A stretch of DNA of 64,000 nt from Streptomyces coacervatus. Its GTDB lineage: Bacteria; Actinomycetota; Actinomycetes; Streptomycetales; Streptomycetaceae. Under the pieces are notes generated by a model. That model did no database searches and was not told the DNA's origin. It saw only the letters and a program-made list of their open reading frames with translations. Where the stretch lies: the NCBI RefSeq assembly GCF_029223485.1, contig NZ_JARHTP010000011.1, positions 186,001 to 250,000 of the forward strand. The letters run 5' to 3'. A program made the position numbers and the translations under genes. This document shows positions 18,275 to 27,318 of this stretch, one piece after another; position 1 is the first letter of the stretch; each line of letters begins with the position of its first letter.

Positions 18275-19900
18275 TCATGCGCGTACGAACGTGTCCACTG
18301 CGACGTCGAAGTACTCCTTCGCCTCCCGCACCTTGCCGACCGGCGCCGACACCCACACGTCGTACATCCGCCCGCCCTCCTCCCAGCACAGGTCGTATGT
18401 GTGCCGGGGCCCCTCGGCCGTGCTGAAGCCGTTCCAGGTGAACTCCCAGAGGGCGGCCGGGTGTCCGTGCCGAGCGGTCGAGGTGACCTGGCCGTCGTGG
18501 TAGCCGGGGTTGGTGTCGGAGCCCTTGGCGGCGGCGCGCCGCATCACCGCGAGCGGGCCGCCCGGTTCGGGGTCGGCGACCTTGATGCCGAGGCGGAAGG
18601 TTTCTCCGGGCGAGAGGTAAAAGACCCGCTCGCCCTGCGGCCGGCGGGTGAAGGCCTCCGGTACGGCCAGGGAGAAGCCGGCGGAGTCGTCGGCCACGCG
18701 GTAGCCGGAGGGGGCGGAGGGGCGGGTCGCGCTGACGGGGGGTGTGGAGGTGGGCGACGCGCTCGGCGTACGGGTCGTGCGCGAGGGCGTCGGCGACGCG
18801 CTCGCCGACGTCCGCGGCGCAGAACTCGTCGGCGTACCGCCGCCCCCTTCGCCGTCCCGGTTCATGAGCAGCGCCGCCGCCGACACCCCCGCCCCGGCCA
18901 TCGCGGCGACCAGCAGCGCGGCCACCAGCACGCCCCGGGTGGAGTGCCTGGTCTCCACCGTGGGCGACGGCGTCGGCGTCGGTGGCGGCGCGGGCCGGCG
19001 GGGCACGTTCCGCTCGGTCGGTGTGTAGCCGGGCGGTAGCTGCGGGGTGCGGCCGGTGTCGCGGTAGGCGCGCAGCATCCGCTCGGCCTGCTCCGCCGTC
19101 AGCCGCCGGTCCGGATCGCGCTCCAACAGGCCCAGTACGAGGGGCAGGAGCGGCGCGGCCTGCGCGGGCGGGCGGATGTCGTCGAAGACGACCGCGTGCA
19201 GGATGCCGCCCAACGAGTCGCGCCGGAAGGGGGATTCGCCGCTCAGGACCGTGCACAGCAGCGCGCCCAGCGACCACAGGTCGGACTCCGGCCCGGTACG
19301 GGCGCCCGACATCCGCTCCGGCGCGGTGTATTCGGGCGAGCCGACGAAGGAGCCGGTCTCGGTGAGCGTGGTGGCGCCCGCGACCTGGGCGATGCCGAAG
19401 TCGGTGAGGACGACGCGGTCGGTGCCGGACTCCAGCAGGACGTTGGCGGGCTTGATGTCCCGGTGCAGGACACCGGCCTCGTGCGCCGTGCGCAGCGCGC
19501 TCAGCAGGCCGACGCCGATCCGGGCGGCCTCGGCGACGTCGACCGGCCCGCGCGCGGAGATGCGGTCGGCGAGGGAGCCGCCGTCGATCAACTCCATGAC
19601 GATGTAAGGGCGTTCGTCGTGCTCCACGACGTCGTGCACGACGATGATGTGCGGATGGCGCAACTGGGCCACCGCGCGGGCCTCGCGCAGGGCGCGGTCG
19701 CGCTGCCGCCGGGCCTCCTCGGCGGAGAGCGTCTCGTCGAGGTCGAGTGGTATCTCCTTGACCGCCACCTGCCTGCCGAGCAGCTCGTCGGTCGCCCGCC
19801 ACACCACGCCCATACCACCGCGGCCGAGTCTCGACTCCAGCCGGTACCGGCCCGCTATGACACGGACGCCTTCCCCCTCGGTCCCCATGCGCCCCATCAT
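18275..19900 (-). CDS. transmembrane Ser/Thr protein kinase 3
   Basis: Protein of about 541 residues with an intact kinase domain (LGRGGMGVVW, VAVKEIPL, HRDIKPANVLL, DFGIAQVAGA, APERMSGARTG). A Pro/Thr linker, one membrane helix (VLVAALLVAAMAGAGVSAAALLM) and an extracytoplasmic domain from GYRVADDSAGFSLAVPEAF follow. That ectodomain has the same P-x-G/A-[WYF] opening and later ALWEFTW strand as its neighbours. ATGs at 19900, 19897 and 19888 are all possible starts; none has a clear ribosome site, so the first few residues are unsure. Confidence 0.88.
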   Translation of the reverse strand: MMGRMGTEGEGVRVIAGRYRLESRLGRGGMGVVWRATDELLGRQVAVKEIPLDLDETLSAEEARRQRDRALREARAVAQLRHPHIIVVHDVVEHDERPYIVMELIDGGSLADRISARGPVDVAEAARIGVGLLSALRTAHEAGVLHRDIKPANVLLESGTDRVVLTDFGIAQVAGATTLTETGSFVGSPEYTAPERMSGARTGPESDLWSLGALLCTVLSGESPFRRDSLGGILHAVVFDDIRPPAQAAPLLPLVLGLLERDPDRRLTAEQAERMLRAYRDTGRTPQLPPGYTPTERNVPRRPAPPPTPTPSPTVETRHSTRGVLVAALLVAAMAGAGVSAAALLMNRDGEGGGGTPTSSAPRTSASASPTPSRTTRTPSASPTSTPPVSATRPSAPSGYRVADDSAGFSLAVPEAFTRRPQGERVFYLSPGETFRLGIKVADPEPGGPLAVMRRAAAKGSDTNPGYHDGQVTSTARHGHPAALWEFTWNGFSTAEGPRHTYDLCWEEGGRMYDVWVSAPVGKVREAKEYFDVAVDTFVRA

Positions 19901-19961
19901 GCCGCACCGGACGACCCGGCTCCGGGGCGGCGACCGGCCAACCCGGCCGAATCACGGCCCG

Positions 19962-21644
19962 CTACTGCGAGGTCTTCTCCTGCCAGCCCTGCAGCACCGC
20001 CTTGAACTGCTTGCTGCTCTTCGCCCAGTCGTCGGCCGGCCCCGACATGTAGATCGCGTACTCGGTGCCTTCGCGCGAGATGTACGTCTCCTCGATCGCA
20101 TGCCTCGGCCCGGGGAACTTGCCGCTGTCGGCCCCCGCGGTCCAGGTGGACTCCCACAGGGAGCCGGGCCGGTCGCGGTAGGTGTTCTCCTCCAGCCGCA
20201 CGGTCTTGAAGTCGGGGAACCGCACCTGGAGTTGCTGCGCCAGGTCCTTCTGGTGCTCGTACGCGGTGGCGAAGTCCGGCGAGGTGTCGACGGCGATCCG
20301 GACGAAGTTCTTCTCGTTGTCCGGTGTGTAGTCGACCTGCCTCAGGTCGCCCTTGACGCCGACGACGACCCGCTTCCAGCCCTTGGGCAGGTAGACGGTG
20401 AAGCCCCAGGGGTCGTTGTACGCCTGCCAGTTGGCGGGAACGGTCCCGTTGTTCCCCTTGCTCGGCGAGCTGCTCGGCGACGGGCTCTGCGATCCGGAGG
20501 TCCCGGTGGAGTCCGACTGACTGCCGTGGTCCTGCTGCTGCAACGCCACGGCCGCACCGCCGCCGACGATCGCCGCGAGGGCGACCACCAGGAGGAAGGT
20601 GCGCAGGCGCCGGCGCTTGCGGGCGGGCGGGGCGGAGCCGGGGCCGGTACCGGAGGGCTGCCCCGGGCCCATGCCGGTCGGCCCGATGTGCGTCGGCCCG
20701 GTCATCGGCGGGTACGGCGTGGCCGAGCCCGACTGCGGGCCCGTACGGGAGCCGGTGTGCTGCCCCGTACCGGTGCTGCCCGTGTCGAAGCCGTGCCGGG
20801 TGTGCACATACGCCTGCGCCGCGTTCGACCGCCGCCCCTCGGCCGCCTCGGCGAGCATCTCCTCGGCCGTGGCCGCACTCGGTCGTTGAGCGGGATCCTT
20901 GGCCAGCAGCGCGGCCATCACGGGCCCGAGCGGACCGGCGTACGTCGGATCGGCGGCGTCCTCCTCGACGACCGCCTGCATCGTGGACAGCGGAGAGGTG
21001 CGGCGGAACGGCGAGCGGCCCTCCACCGCCGTGTACAGCGTGGCGCCGAGCGCCCACAGGTCGGAGGAGGGGCCCGGGTCGTGGCCGCGGACGCGCTCGG
21101 GGGCGAGGTAGTCGACGGAGCCGACGACCTCTCCGGTGCGGGTGATCGTCGTATCGCCCTCGATCTGGGCGATGCCGAAGTCGGTGAGCAGGACACGTCC
21201 GTCGTGGCCGATGAGGACGTTGCCGGGCTTCACGTCACGGTGCAGGACACCGGCGGAGTGCGCGGCGCGCAGCGCCCGCAGCACCCACAGCCCGATGCGC
21301 GCGGCCTCGGCGGGCTCGATGCGCCCCTGCTCCTTGACCGCGTCGGCGAGCGAGTAGCCCTCGACGAGCTCCATCACGATCCACGGGCGGCCGTCGTGTT
21401 CGAGCACATCGTGCACGGTGACGACCGCGGAGTGGTTGATGCGCGCGGCGGCACGCGCCTCGGCCCGCGTGCGCGCGAGCAACCGCTCCTGCTCGCTCTC
21501 GGACACATAGAGCGCGGCGGTCAACTCCTTGATCGCGACGGCCCGGTGCAGCACCTCGTCGTGTGCTCGCCACACGCGGCCCATGCCGCCGCTGCCGATC
21601 GATTCGGCGAGCCGGTAGCGGCCCGCGACAAGCTGGCCCTGCAT
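19962..21644 (-). CDS. transmembrane Ser/Thr protein kinase 4
   Basis: Protein of about 560 residues. The kinase domain begins almost at the N-terminus (QLVAGRYRLAESIGSGGMGRVW) and is intact: VAIKELT, HRDVKPGNVLI, DFGIAQIEGD and APERVRGHDPG. A Gly/Thr/Pro-rich linker, the basic stop RKRRRLR and a membrane helix (TFLLVVALAAIVGGGAAVAL) follow. The ectodomain begins WQAYNDPWGFTVYLPKGWKRV. The start could also be a GTG at 21653, three codons earlier. It lies 61 bases upstream of kinase 3, in a run of same-strand kinase genes. Confidence 0.88.
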   Translation of the reverse strand: MQGQLVAGRYRLAESIGSGGMGRVWRAHDEVLHRAVAIKELTAALYVSESEQERLLARTRAEARAAARINHSAVVTVHDVLEHDGRPWIVMELVEGYSLADAVKEQGRIEPAEAARIGLWVLRALRAAHSAGVLHRDVKPGNVLIGHDGRVLLTDFGIAQIEGDTTITRTGEVVGSVDYLAPERVRGHDPGPSSDLWALGATLYTAVEGRSPFRRTSPLSTMQAVVEEDAADPTYAGPLGPVMAALLAKDPAQRPSAATAEEMLAEAAEGRRSNAAQAYVHTRHGFDTGSTGTGQHTGSRTGPQSGSATPYPPMTGPTHIGPTGMGPGQPSGTGPGSAPPARKRRRLRTFLLVVALAAIVGGGAAVALQQQDHGSQSDSTGTSGSQSPSPSSSPSKGNNGTVPANWQAYNDPWGFTVYLPKGWKRVVVGVKGDLRQVDYTPDNEKNFVRIAVDTSPDFATAYEHQKDLAQQLQVRFPDFKTVRLEENTYRDRPGSLWESTWTAGADSGKFPGPRHAIEETYISREGTEYAIYMSGPADDWAKSSKQFKAVLQGWQEKTSQ

Positions 21645-21805
21645 CTGATTCACGTTGCCCCGCAATGCTCTTGACAGGGTCAGACTAAGGACTGGACCAC
21701 GACCAGGGAACCACGGGGGTACCAAGGAGACCGCACTGTGACGGTTGTCGCTTCGAGGCCCGGACAGCAACCGTTTTCGCCTTCACGGACCGTTCACAAG
21801 CGGGG

Positions 21806-24631
21806 TCAGCCGGTCACTTGATAGGTGGCCGAAGCCTGCTCGTACAACTTCGTCACCTCGTCCCGCTGCGACTCGGGACCACGCACCTGCACGATGTGGT
21901 ACCGCCCGTCGATGAGCATCACCAGGTTGCGCACATACAGGTCCTTCCCGCTGTCGTCGGTCCAGGTGAACTGCCCCTCGGCCATGGTCCGCGTCCCCAC
22001 CGTGACGGTGCGCAGCCCGGTCGCGGTGGCCCAGCTGGAGCTGCGGTACGGCTGCAACTCGTGCTCCGTGTCCCGCTGGTACGCCATCGGGTCGCTGCCG
22101 TAGGTGACCGCGCCGTCGCGTCCCTTCACGACGATGAGCTGGAAGTCGCCGTGCGAGTAGACCACCTGGTTCCAGTCGTTCTTGGGCTGCCGGGACCAGC
22201 CCTTGGCCACGGCGATCCGGAACCCCTCCGGGTCCGTGCGCAGGGTGAAACCGCCGGCGAGGACGGGCCCGGTGGTCTGGCTCTCGCTCGCACCGGCCGA
22301 ATTCGACGGGCTGTCCTCGGACTTGGGCGAGGTCTGGTCGGTACCGGGCCGGCTGCCTGCGCCCGTGTCCGACTGCTCGGGAGCGGGGCTGACGTCCCCC
22401 GCGCTGCCGGTACGGTCGCTGCCCGCCGCGCCGTTCTCCCCGGCCTTCGGCATGAAGAACACGGCGTACGCGACCGCCGCGGCCAGCAGGAGCAGGATCA
22501 GCAGAAGCAGGGTGCGGCCCAGTCTGCGCGGCGACTTCACCTCCTGCTTGGCCCGCTTGTGCCGCCCGTGCGAGCTGGTCGCGGGCAGCCCGGCGCGCCG
22601 CCTGCGCACCAGCTCGCCCCGCCGCCTCACGATCGGCAGCCGGTTCGGGTCGGCGGGCGGCGCGGCGACGACATGCGCACCGGCATCGGGCTCGGGCGCG
22701 GACCGCACCAGCGACCGCAGCCAGCCCCGCAGTTCCTCGAAGTCCAGCCGCTCGGTGGGGTCCTGACGCAGCAGCGACTCCACGACCGGCCTCAGCGGCC
22801 CGCATTCCTCGGCGAAGGCGGGCGGTTCGGCGCACACCATCTGCACCAGGTCGGCCGTCGACTCCTCGGGATACGGGGCATGTCCCTGTACGGCTCTGAA
22901 GAGCAGCGCCCCGAGCGCCCACAGGTCGGTCGCGGGCCCGATGGGCGCCGCCAGCTGCCAGTTCTCGTGCACCGGCCCGGCCTGCTCCGGCGCCCAACGC
23001 TCCGTCACGGGCCCCACCACGGCCATCCGCGCCTGCCGGGCCCGCTCCGCGGCGAGCGGGGTGGCGGGACCGCGCGCGGCGGGGGTCCGGGCCACGAGGT
23101 CGTCCCAGCGGCTGGGGGGCGTCGCGCCGGACGGGAGCGGGGCGGGGGTGTTGGGGGCGGGCGTCGGGATGCCCCCCGGGGGAGCCGTGTCGAGGCCGGG
23201 CGCCGGAATGCCGGAGGCGGGCGGAGCACCGGGGGCGGGCAGTATGCCGGGCTGTGCGGCATGGGCACCGCCGTTGGGATGGGTGTCACTGTGGGGGTAG
23301 ACACCACCGTGGGGGTAGGCACCGCCGCCGCCCGGCGGGAGTGCCGTACGACCGCCCTGGCCGGCGAGGCCGGCCGCTCCGCCGCCCCCGACGGCTGCTC
23401 CCCCGCCGGCCCCTCCGCGCGGCTCGGCGCCGTGCCAGGAGGTGGCGGTCACGCCGTACGGGTCGGCTATCTGTCCCGGAGGGGCGGTGGTGCGGGGCGT
23501 GCTCTCCACTCCGTCGCCGGAAGTGTGCGACTGCGCCGAGCCGCCCGCCTGCGCCGCGGGGCCGCCTTCGGGCGCGGAACGGGCACCGGGCAGCGCCGCC
23601 CGCCCGCTCTGCTGCGCCTCCTGAACCCTGGCCGCCGCCCGGGCGCCCGCCCGGTACGCGGCTATCGCCCCGGCTCGCGCGGCCCGGATGTCCCCGCCGC
23701 TCTCCAGGGCCTTGGGCGCGAGCGCACCCGAAGCGCCCGGCGCCCCCGCCCCGTTCGTCGTGTCCGCCCCGGCGCTCGGCAGCCCCCCGGCCGTACGCGC
23801 CCGGATGGCGGCACGCCGGGCAGCCTCGGGATCAGCACCCTCGGGGACGCCTTGAGCACCCTGGATCCCAGGAGGTCCCTGGAATCCAGGAGATCCCTGA
23901 GCCGCTGGGATGCCCTGTCCCCCTCGGCCCCCTTGGCCGCCTTCCGGGCCCGGCCCGCCCGGTGAACCGCCCGCACGTCCGAAACCACTGTCCCCGTCGT
24001 CCTCCGGAGCCGGCACCGGGTCGTACCCGCACAGCGCCTCCTCCGCCGCCCCGACCGCGAGTCCGGTCAGCATCACCCGGCCGTCGTCGCAGACCAGCAC
24101 CGTACGGGCCGTGATGTTCCGGTGCACCCAGCCATGGGCGTGCAGCACCCGCAGCGCCATGAGGACGTCGGACGCCACCTCGGCCGCCCGATACGGCGTG
24201 AGCGGCTTCTCGGCGAGCAGCGCCGCCAGCGGCCGCGCCGACACCAACTCGCTGACGATCCACAGCGAACCGCCCTCGGCGAACACGTCGAAGACCTGGT
24301 CGAGCCGCGGATGGTCGGGGATCTGCGCCGCGGCTTGCGCGGCCTCGACCGCACGCCTCACGGCCGGGTCGGTGGGCCGCCGCACCCCGGCACGCGCCGT
24401 GGACCGCCCGCTCCCCCGCTCCCGCGGGTCACGGGCCGTGAAACCGTCGGGCAGTCCCTCCGCGTCGAGCACCTCCGCCTCGACGACTTCCGGCAACGGC
24501 ACCTGCCTGACCAGGACTTCCTGGCCGCTGTAGGTGTCGAAGGCCCGGGTGTCGGTGAGTTCGTACTCGTCGGCGGGTGGCAGCGGCAGGCGGTAGCGGT
24601 CGGCAAGAACCCGTCCCGCATAGTCGTCCAC
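21806..24631 (-). CDS. MviN-like pseudokinase with long low-complexity insertion
   Basis: Protein of 941 residues with a kinase-like fold that has lost its catalytic signature. There is no glycine loop, the lysine strand reads VLVRQV, the catalytic loop is HRN (170-172) instead of HRD, and DFG is replaced by TGL (189-191). Between there and the WAPEQ/TDLWALGALLF helix (about 547-578) sits an insertion of about 345 residues, rich in Gly, Pro and Ala. It has a collagen-like G-x-y run (GSPGFQGPPGIQGAQG). A basic stretch, one membrane helix (TLLLLILLLLAAAVAYAVFF) and an extracytoplasmic domain with VAKGWSRQ follow. The GTG at 24631 has a strong GGGGGAGG ribosome site. It probably acts as a scaffold for neighbouring kinases (inference). 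Confidence 0.85.
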   Translation of the reverse strand: MDDYAGRVLADRYRLPLPPADEYELTDTRAFDTYSGQEVLVRQVPLPEVVEAEVLDAEGLPDGFTARDPRERGSGRSTARAGVRRPTDPAVRRAVEAAQAAAQIPDHPRLDQVFDVFAEGGSLWIVSELVSARPLAALLAEKPLTPYRAAEVASDVLMALRVLHAHGWVHRNITARTVLVCDDGRVMLTGLAVGAAEEALCGYDPVPAPEDDGDSGFGRAGGSPGGPGPEGGQGGRGGQGIPAAQGSPGFQGPPGIQGAQGVPEGADPEAARRAAIRARTAGGLPSAGADTTNGAGAPGASGALAPKALESGGDIRAARAGAIAAYRAGARAAARVQEAQQSGRAALPGARSAPEGGPAAQAGGSAQSHTSGDGVESTPRTTAPPGQIADPYGVTATSWHGAEPRGGAGGGAAVGGGGAAGLAGQGGRTALPPGGGGAYPHGGVYPHSDTHPNGGAHAAQPGILPAPGAPPASGIPAPGLDTAPPGGIPTPAPNTPAPLPSGATPPSRWDDLVARTPAARGPATPLAAERARQARMAVVGPVTERWAPEQAGPVHENWQLAAPIGPATDLWALGALLFRAVQGHAPYPEESTADLVQMVCAEPPAFAEECGPLRPVVESLLRQDPTERLDFEELRGWLRSLVRSAPEPDAGAHVVAAPPADPNRLPIVRRRGELVRRRRAGLPATSSHGRHKRAKQEVKSPRRLGRTLLLLILLLLAAAVAYAVFFMPKAGENGAAGSDRTGSAGDVSPAPEQSDTGAGSRPGTDQTSPKSEDSPSNSAGASESQTTGPVLAGGFTLRTDPEGFRIAVAKGWSRQPKNDWNQVVYSHGDFQLIVVKGRDGAVTYGSDPMAYQRDTEHELQPYRSSSWATATGLRTVTVGTRTMAEGQFTWTDDSGKDLYVRNLVMLIDGRYHIVQVRGPESQRDEVTKLYEQASATYQVTG

Positions 24632-24756
24632 GTTGCCTCCCCCGGCCGCCCGGTTGGTCAATTCCGTTCGCCTTGTGCCCCGTTCCGAACCCATACCTGG
24701 ATGCGTACGGTCCGCAAACACTCACGATACGTGCCGGAGGCAACCTGCAATGAGGG

Positions 24757-24779
24757 GATGCCATATCTCATATGGCATC
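24757..24779. promoter_or_regulatory. A/T-rich palindrome upstream of the pseudokinase
   Basis: GATGCCATAT (24757-24766), CTC, ATATGGCATC (24770-24779): 10-base perfect arms with a 3-base centre. It lies 126 bases before the pseudokinase start and 38 bases after the kinase 6 stop. A second GATGCC half copy on the minus strand lies next to it (around 24785-24792). The position suits an operator controlling the pseudokinase promoter. Confidence 0.5.
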
Positions 24780-24817
24780 TCGCGGCATCTCACAGCTCAA
24801 ACGCCGACCGGCTCATT

Positions 24818-27145
24818 TCACGACTTGGGTTCGAACGTCTTCGCGAGCGTCTTCCAGGTGTCCTTACGGAGGTCACTGTCCCAATTCGCGGCTTTCGCCG
24901 TGTACATCAGCGCATATCCGAGATGGTCGTTGACGACGAATCCCCGGTCGATCGTCCGGTACTTCGTCCCGCTCTCCACATAGGTGAACTCCCAGTCGGC
25001 CGTGTTCCAGCCGCGGTAGTCCACCTGCTCTATGCGGATCTTCTGGTACTGCGAGCGCGTCATGTAGCGCTCCTGGTTCTTCCAGTCGGCCACGGGGTCA
25101 CCCTTGGGCGTGGACGTCCACGCGACGAGCAGCTTCTGTCCGTCGGGCCCGGTGAACCGGTCCCCGGCCGAGCTCGCCGACTGGTACTTCCACCCCTTGG
25201 GCAGCCCGATCGAGTACCCCTGGCTCCCCTTGTGCGTCGTCTCCACCGCGGCGTCTCCCCCGGACGACCCGTCCGCCCCGGCACTGCTGCCGCCGGACGC
25301 GGTCGGACCGTTGCCGGGCGTGCTCCCGCCCGTCGAGCCCGAGGCGGACTGCGCGTCGCCTCCGTCCGCGCTGGTGCCGCCGCCCTTGTCCTCCTTGGTG
25401 TGGGCACTGGCGGACGCGCTCGCCGCGGCCTTTCCGCCGTTGTTCTTGGTGCCGTTCGAACTCTTGCCGTCGTCTCCGCCGAGCGTGATGGCCAGCACGG
25501 TCCCGATCACTGCGAGCACGAGCACCAACGCAATGATCACCAGCGTCCGCTTCGGCACCACATCGGTGAGCGGCGCCCTGGGCACGGGCCGCGGAGGCAG
25601 ATCCGGCGGCGGCACGACCGGCCACCCCGAACTACGCCCACCGGCCGCCGCGTTCGCCCCCTGCGTCCCGCTCTCCCGACTCCCGGAGGCCGCACCTCCC
25701 GACGAGCCAGAAGCACTCGCGGAGCCCGAACCTGCCGACGAGGACGAACCGGAATCGGCCGAACCCGCCGAGCCCCCCGAAGCGGCCGAAGAACCGGCAG
25801 ATTCCGAGGACCCCGATGCCGCCGACGAAGCCGAGGACTTCGCCGGAGCCGACGGCGCCGAAGCCGGCGACGAGGCCGACCGCGGAGCCGGAGGCGCTGA
25901 AGGCACCGCGGGCATAGGAGTCGTCGCAGCCGGGGGAGTCTTCAGAGCCGGAGGGGCCTTCGGAGGTGGAGGAGCCGAAGAACCGGCCGCCCCCGCCGCC
26001 CCGCCCCCGGCCGCCCCTGCGGACTTGGTGCCACCGGAGTCCGAACCCGCCGTACCGCTCGCCGACCTGCCGCGCGCCGCAGCCGCCGAACCGGCCGCCG
26101 CCCCCGCGGCCTTCCGCACGGAACGCAGCGCCCCGCGCAGCTTCTCCGCCGCCTCCTCGCCCCGCTTGCCGCCGGAGCCCCCCGAACTCCCCTTGCCCTT
26201 GGGCGCATCGGGCTGCACCGGCAACGGCACCACCCTGGTCGCATCCGCCGGCGGCTCCGGCTCGGCCTGCTTCGGCTCGGGGGCGTGGATCACCCGGTTG
26301 AGCATCGCCCGCGCACCCGCGTCGTCGAGCCGCTTGGCGGGATCCTTGGTCAGCAGCCCGTAGATGACGTCCTTCAGCGGCCCCGCGTTCTTCGGCTCCT
26401 CCATCGGCTCGGTCATCACCGCGGTGAGGGTCGCGATCGCGGACCCCTTGTCGTACGGCGGCACACCCTCGACCGCCGCGTACAGCAGCCCGCCGAGCGA
26501 CCACAGGTCGGCCGCGGGTCCGGGCTTGTGCCCGCGGGCCCGCTCCGGGGAGATGTAGGAGGGCGCGCCGACGAGCATGCCGGTGGAGGTGATCGACGGG
26601 TCGCCCTCGACCTGGGCGATACCGAAGTCGGTGAGCACGACCCGGTCGGTTTCGCCCTCCAGCAGCACGTTCGACGGCTTCACGTCACGGTGCAGGATGC
26701 CCTCGCGGTGCGCCGAGCGCAGCACGTCGAGGATCGCGAGCCCGACCTCGGCCGCGCGCTTCGGCTCCAGCAGGCCGTCCTCCCGGATGACCTCGGCGAG
26801 CGACTTGCCCTCGACGAGCTCCATCACGATCCACGGCCGGTCGTCCTCTTCGACCACGTCGAAGACCGTCACCGCGCTGTTGTTGCGGATCCGCGCGATC
26901 GCCTTGGCCTCGCGCAGCGTCCGCGTGATCAGCCGGCGCTTCTCGTCCTCGTCGATGTTCGACGGGAACCGCAGCTCCTTGACGGCGACCGTCCGGCCCA
27001 GGGTCTCGTCCTCGGCCCGCCACACCGTGCCCATGCCGCCGCGACCGAGCACTCCTCCCAGCCGGTACCGCCCGGCGAGAAGACGCTCGCTGTTGTCCTG
27101 ACGAGTCTCCTGACGGGATGTCCCCGCCCGCTCCGCCTCCGACAT
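24818..27145 (-). CDS. transmembrane Ser/Thr protein kinase 6
   Basis: Protein of 775 residues. The kinase domain (about residues 24-285) is intact: LGRGGMGTVW, VAVKELRF, HRDVKPSNVLL, DFGIAQVEGD and SPERARGHKPG. A very long Ser/Ala/Gly/Pro-rich linker (about 300 to 565) and a membrane helix (TLVIIALVLVLAVIGTVLAI) follow. The ectodomain has YSIGLPKGWKYQS and ends in WDSDLRKDTWKTLAKTFEPKS. I chose the ATG at 27145 because GAGGGG lies 6 bases upstream; an alternative ATG at 27157 has a poorer site. It is the first gene of the minus-strand kinase run and is divergent from the serine hydrolase. Confidence 0.88.
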   Translation of the reverse strand: MSEAERAGTSRQETRQDNSERLLAGRYRLGGVLGRGGMGTVWRAEDETLGRTVAVKELRFPSNIDEDEKRRLITRTLREAKAIARIRNNSAVTVFDVVEEDDRPWIVMELVEGKSLAEVIREDGLLEPKRAAEVGLAILDVLRSAHREGILHRDVKPSNVLLEGETDRVVLTDFGIAQVEGDPSITSTGMLVGAPSYISPERARGHKPGPAADLWSLGGLLYAAVEGVPPYDKGSAIATLTAVMTEPMEEPKNAGPLKDVIYGLLTKDPAKRLDDAGARAMLNRVIHAPEPKQAEPEPPADATRVVPLPVQPDAPKGKGSSGGSGGKRGEEAAEKLRGALRSVRKAAGAAAGSAAAARGRSASGTAGSDSGGTKSAGAAGGGAAGAAGSSAPPPPKAPPALKTPPAATTPMPAVPSAPPAPRSASSPASAPSAPAKSSASSAASGSSESAGSSAASGGSAGSADSGSSSSAGSGSASASGSSGGAASGSRESGTQGANAAAGGRSSGWPVVPPPDLPPRPVPRAPLTDVVPKRTLVIIALVLVLAVIGTVLAITLGGDDGKSSNGTKNNGGKAAASASASAHTKEDKGGGTSADGGDAQSASGSTGGSTPGNGPTASGGSSAGADGSSGGDAAVETTHKGSQGYSIGLPKGWKYQSASSAGDRFTGPDGQKLLVAWTSTPKGDPVADWKNQERYMTRSQYQKIRIEQVDYRGWNTADWEFTYVESGTKYRTIDRGFVVNDHLGYALMYTAKAANWDSDLRKDTWKTLAKTFEPKS

Positions 27146-27318
27146 GCGTCCCCTCATGCAACCCGCCCTGACAGAGCCTCCATTGTCCCTCACCCGACAA
27201 GTGCCGGGCGCCCAGGGTGCCCGCCGGCGCCCTACGAGGAGCCTGTGCACCCTTGACCCCGCCGAACCGCGCGGCCCACCACCCTGCATGATGGGCCGCG
27301 ACAAGGGAGGACCACGCG

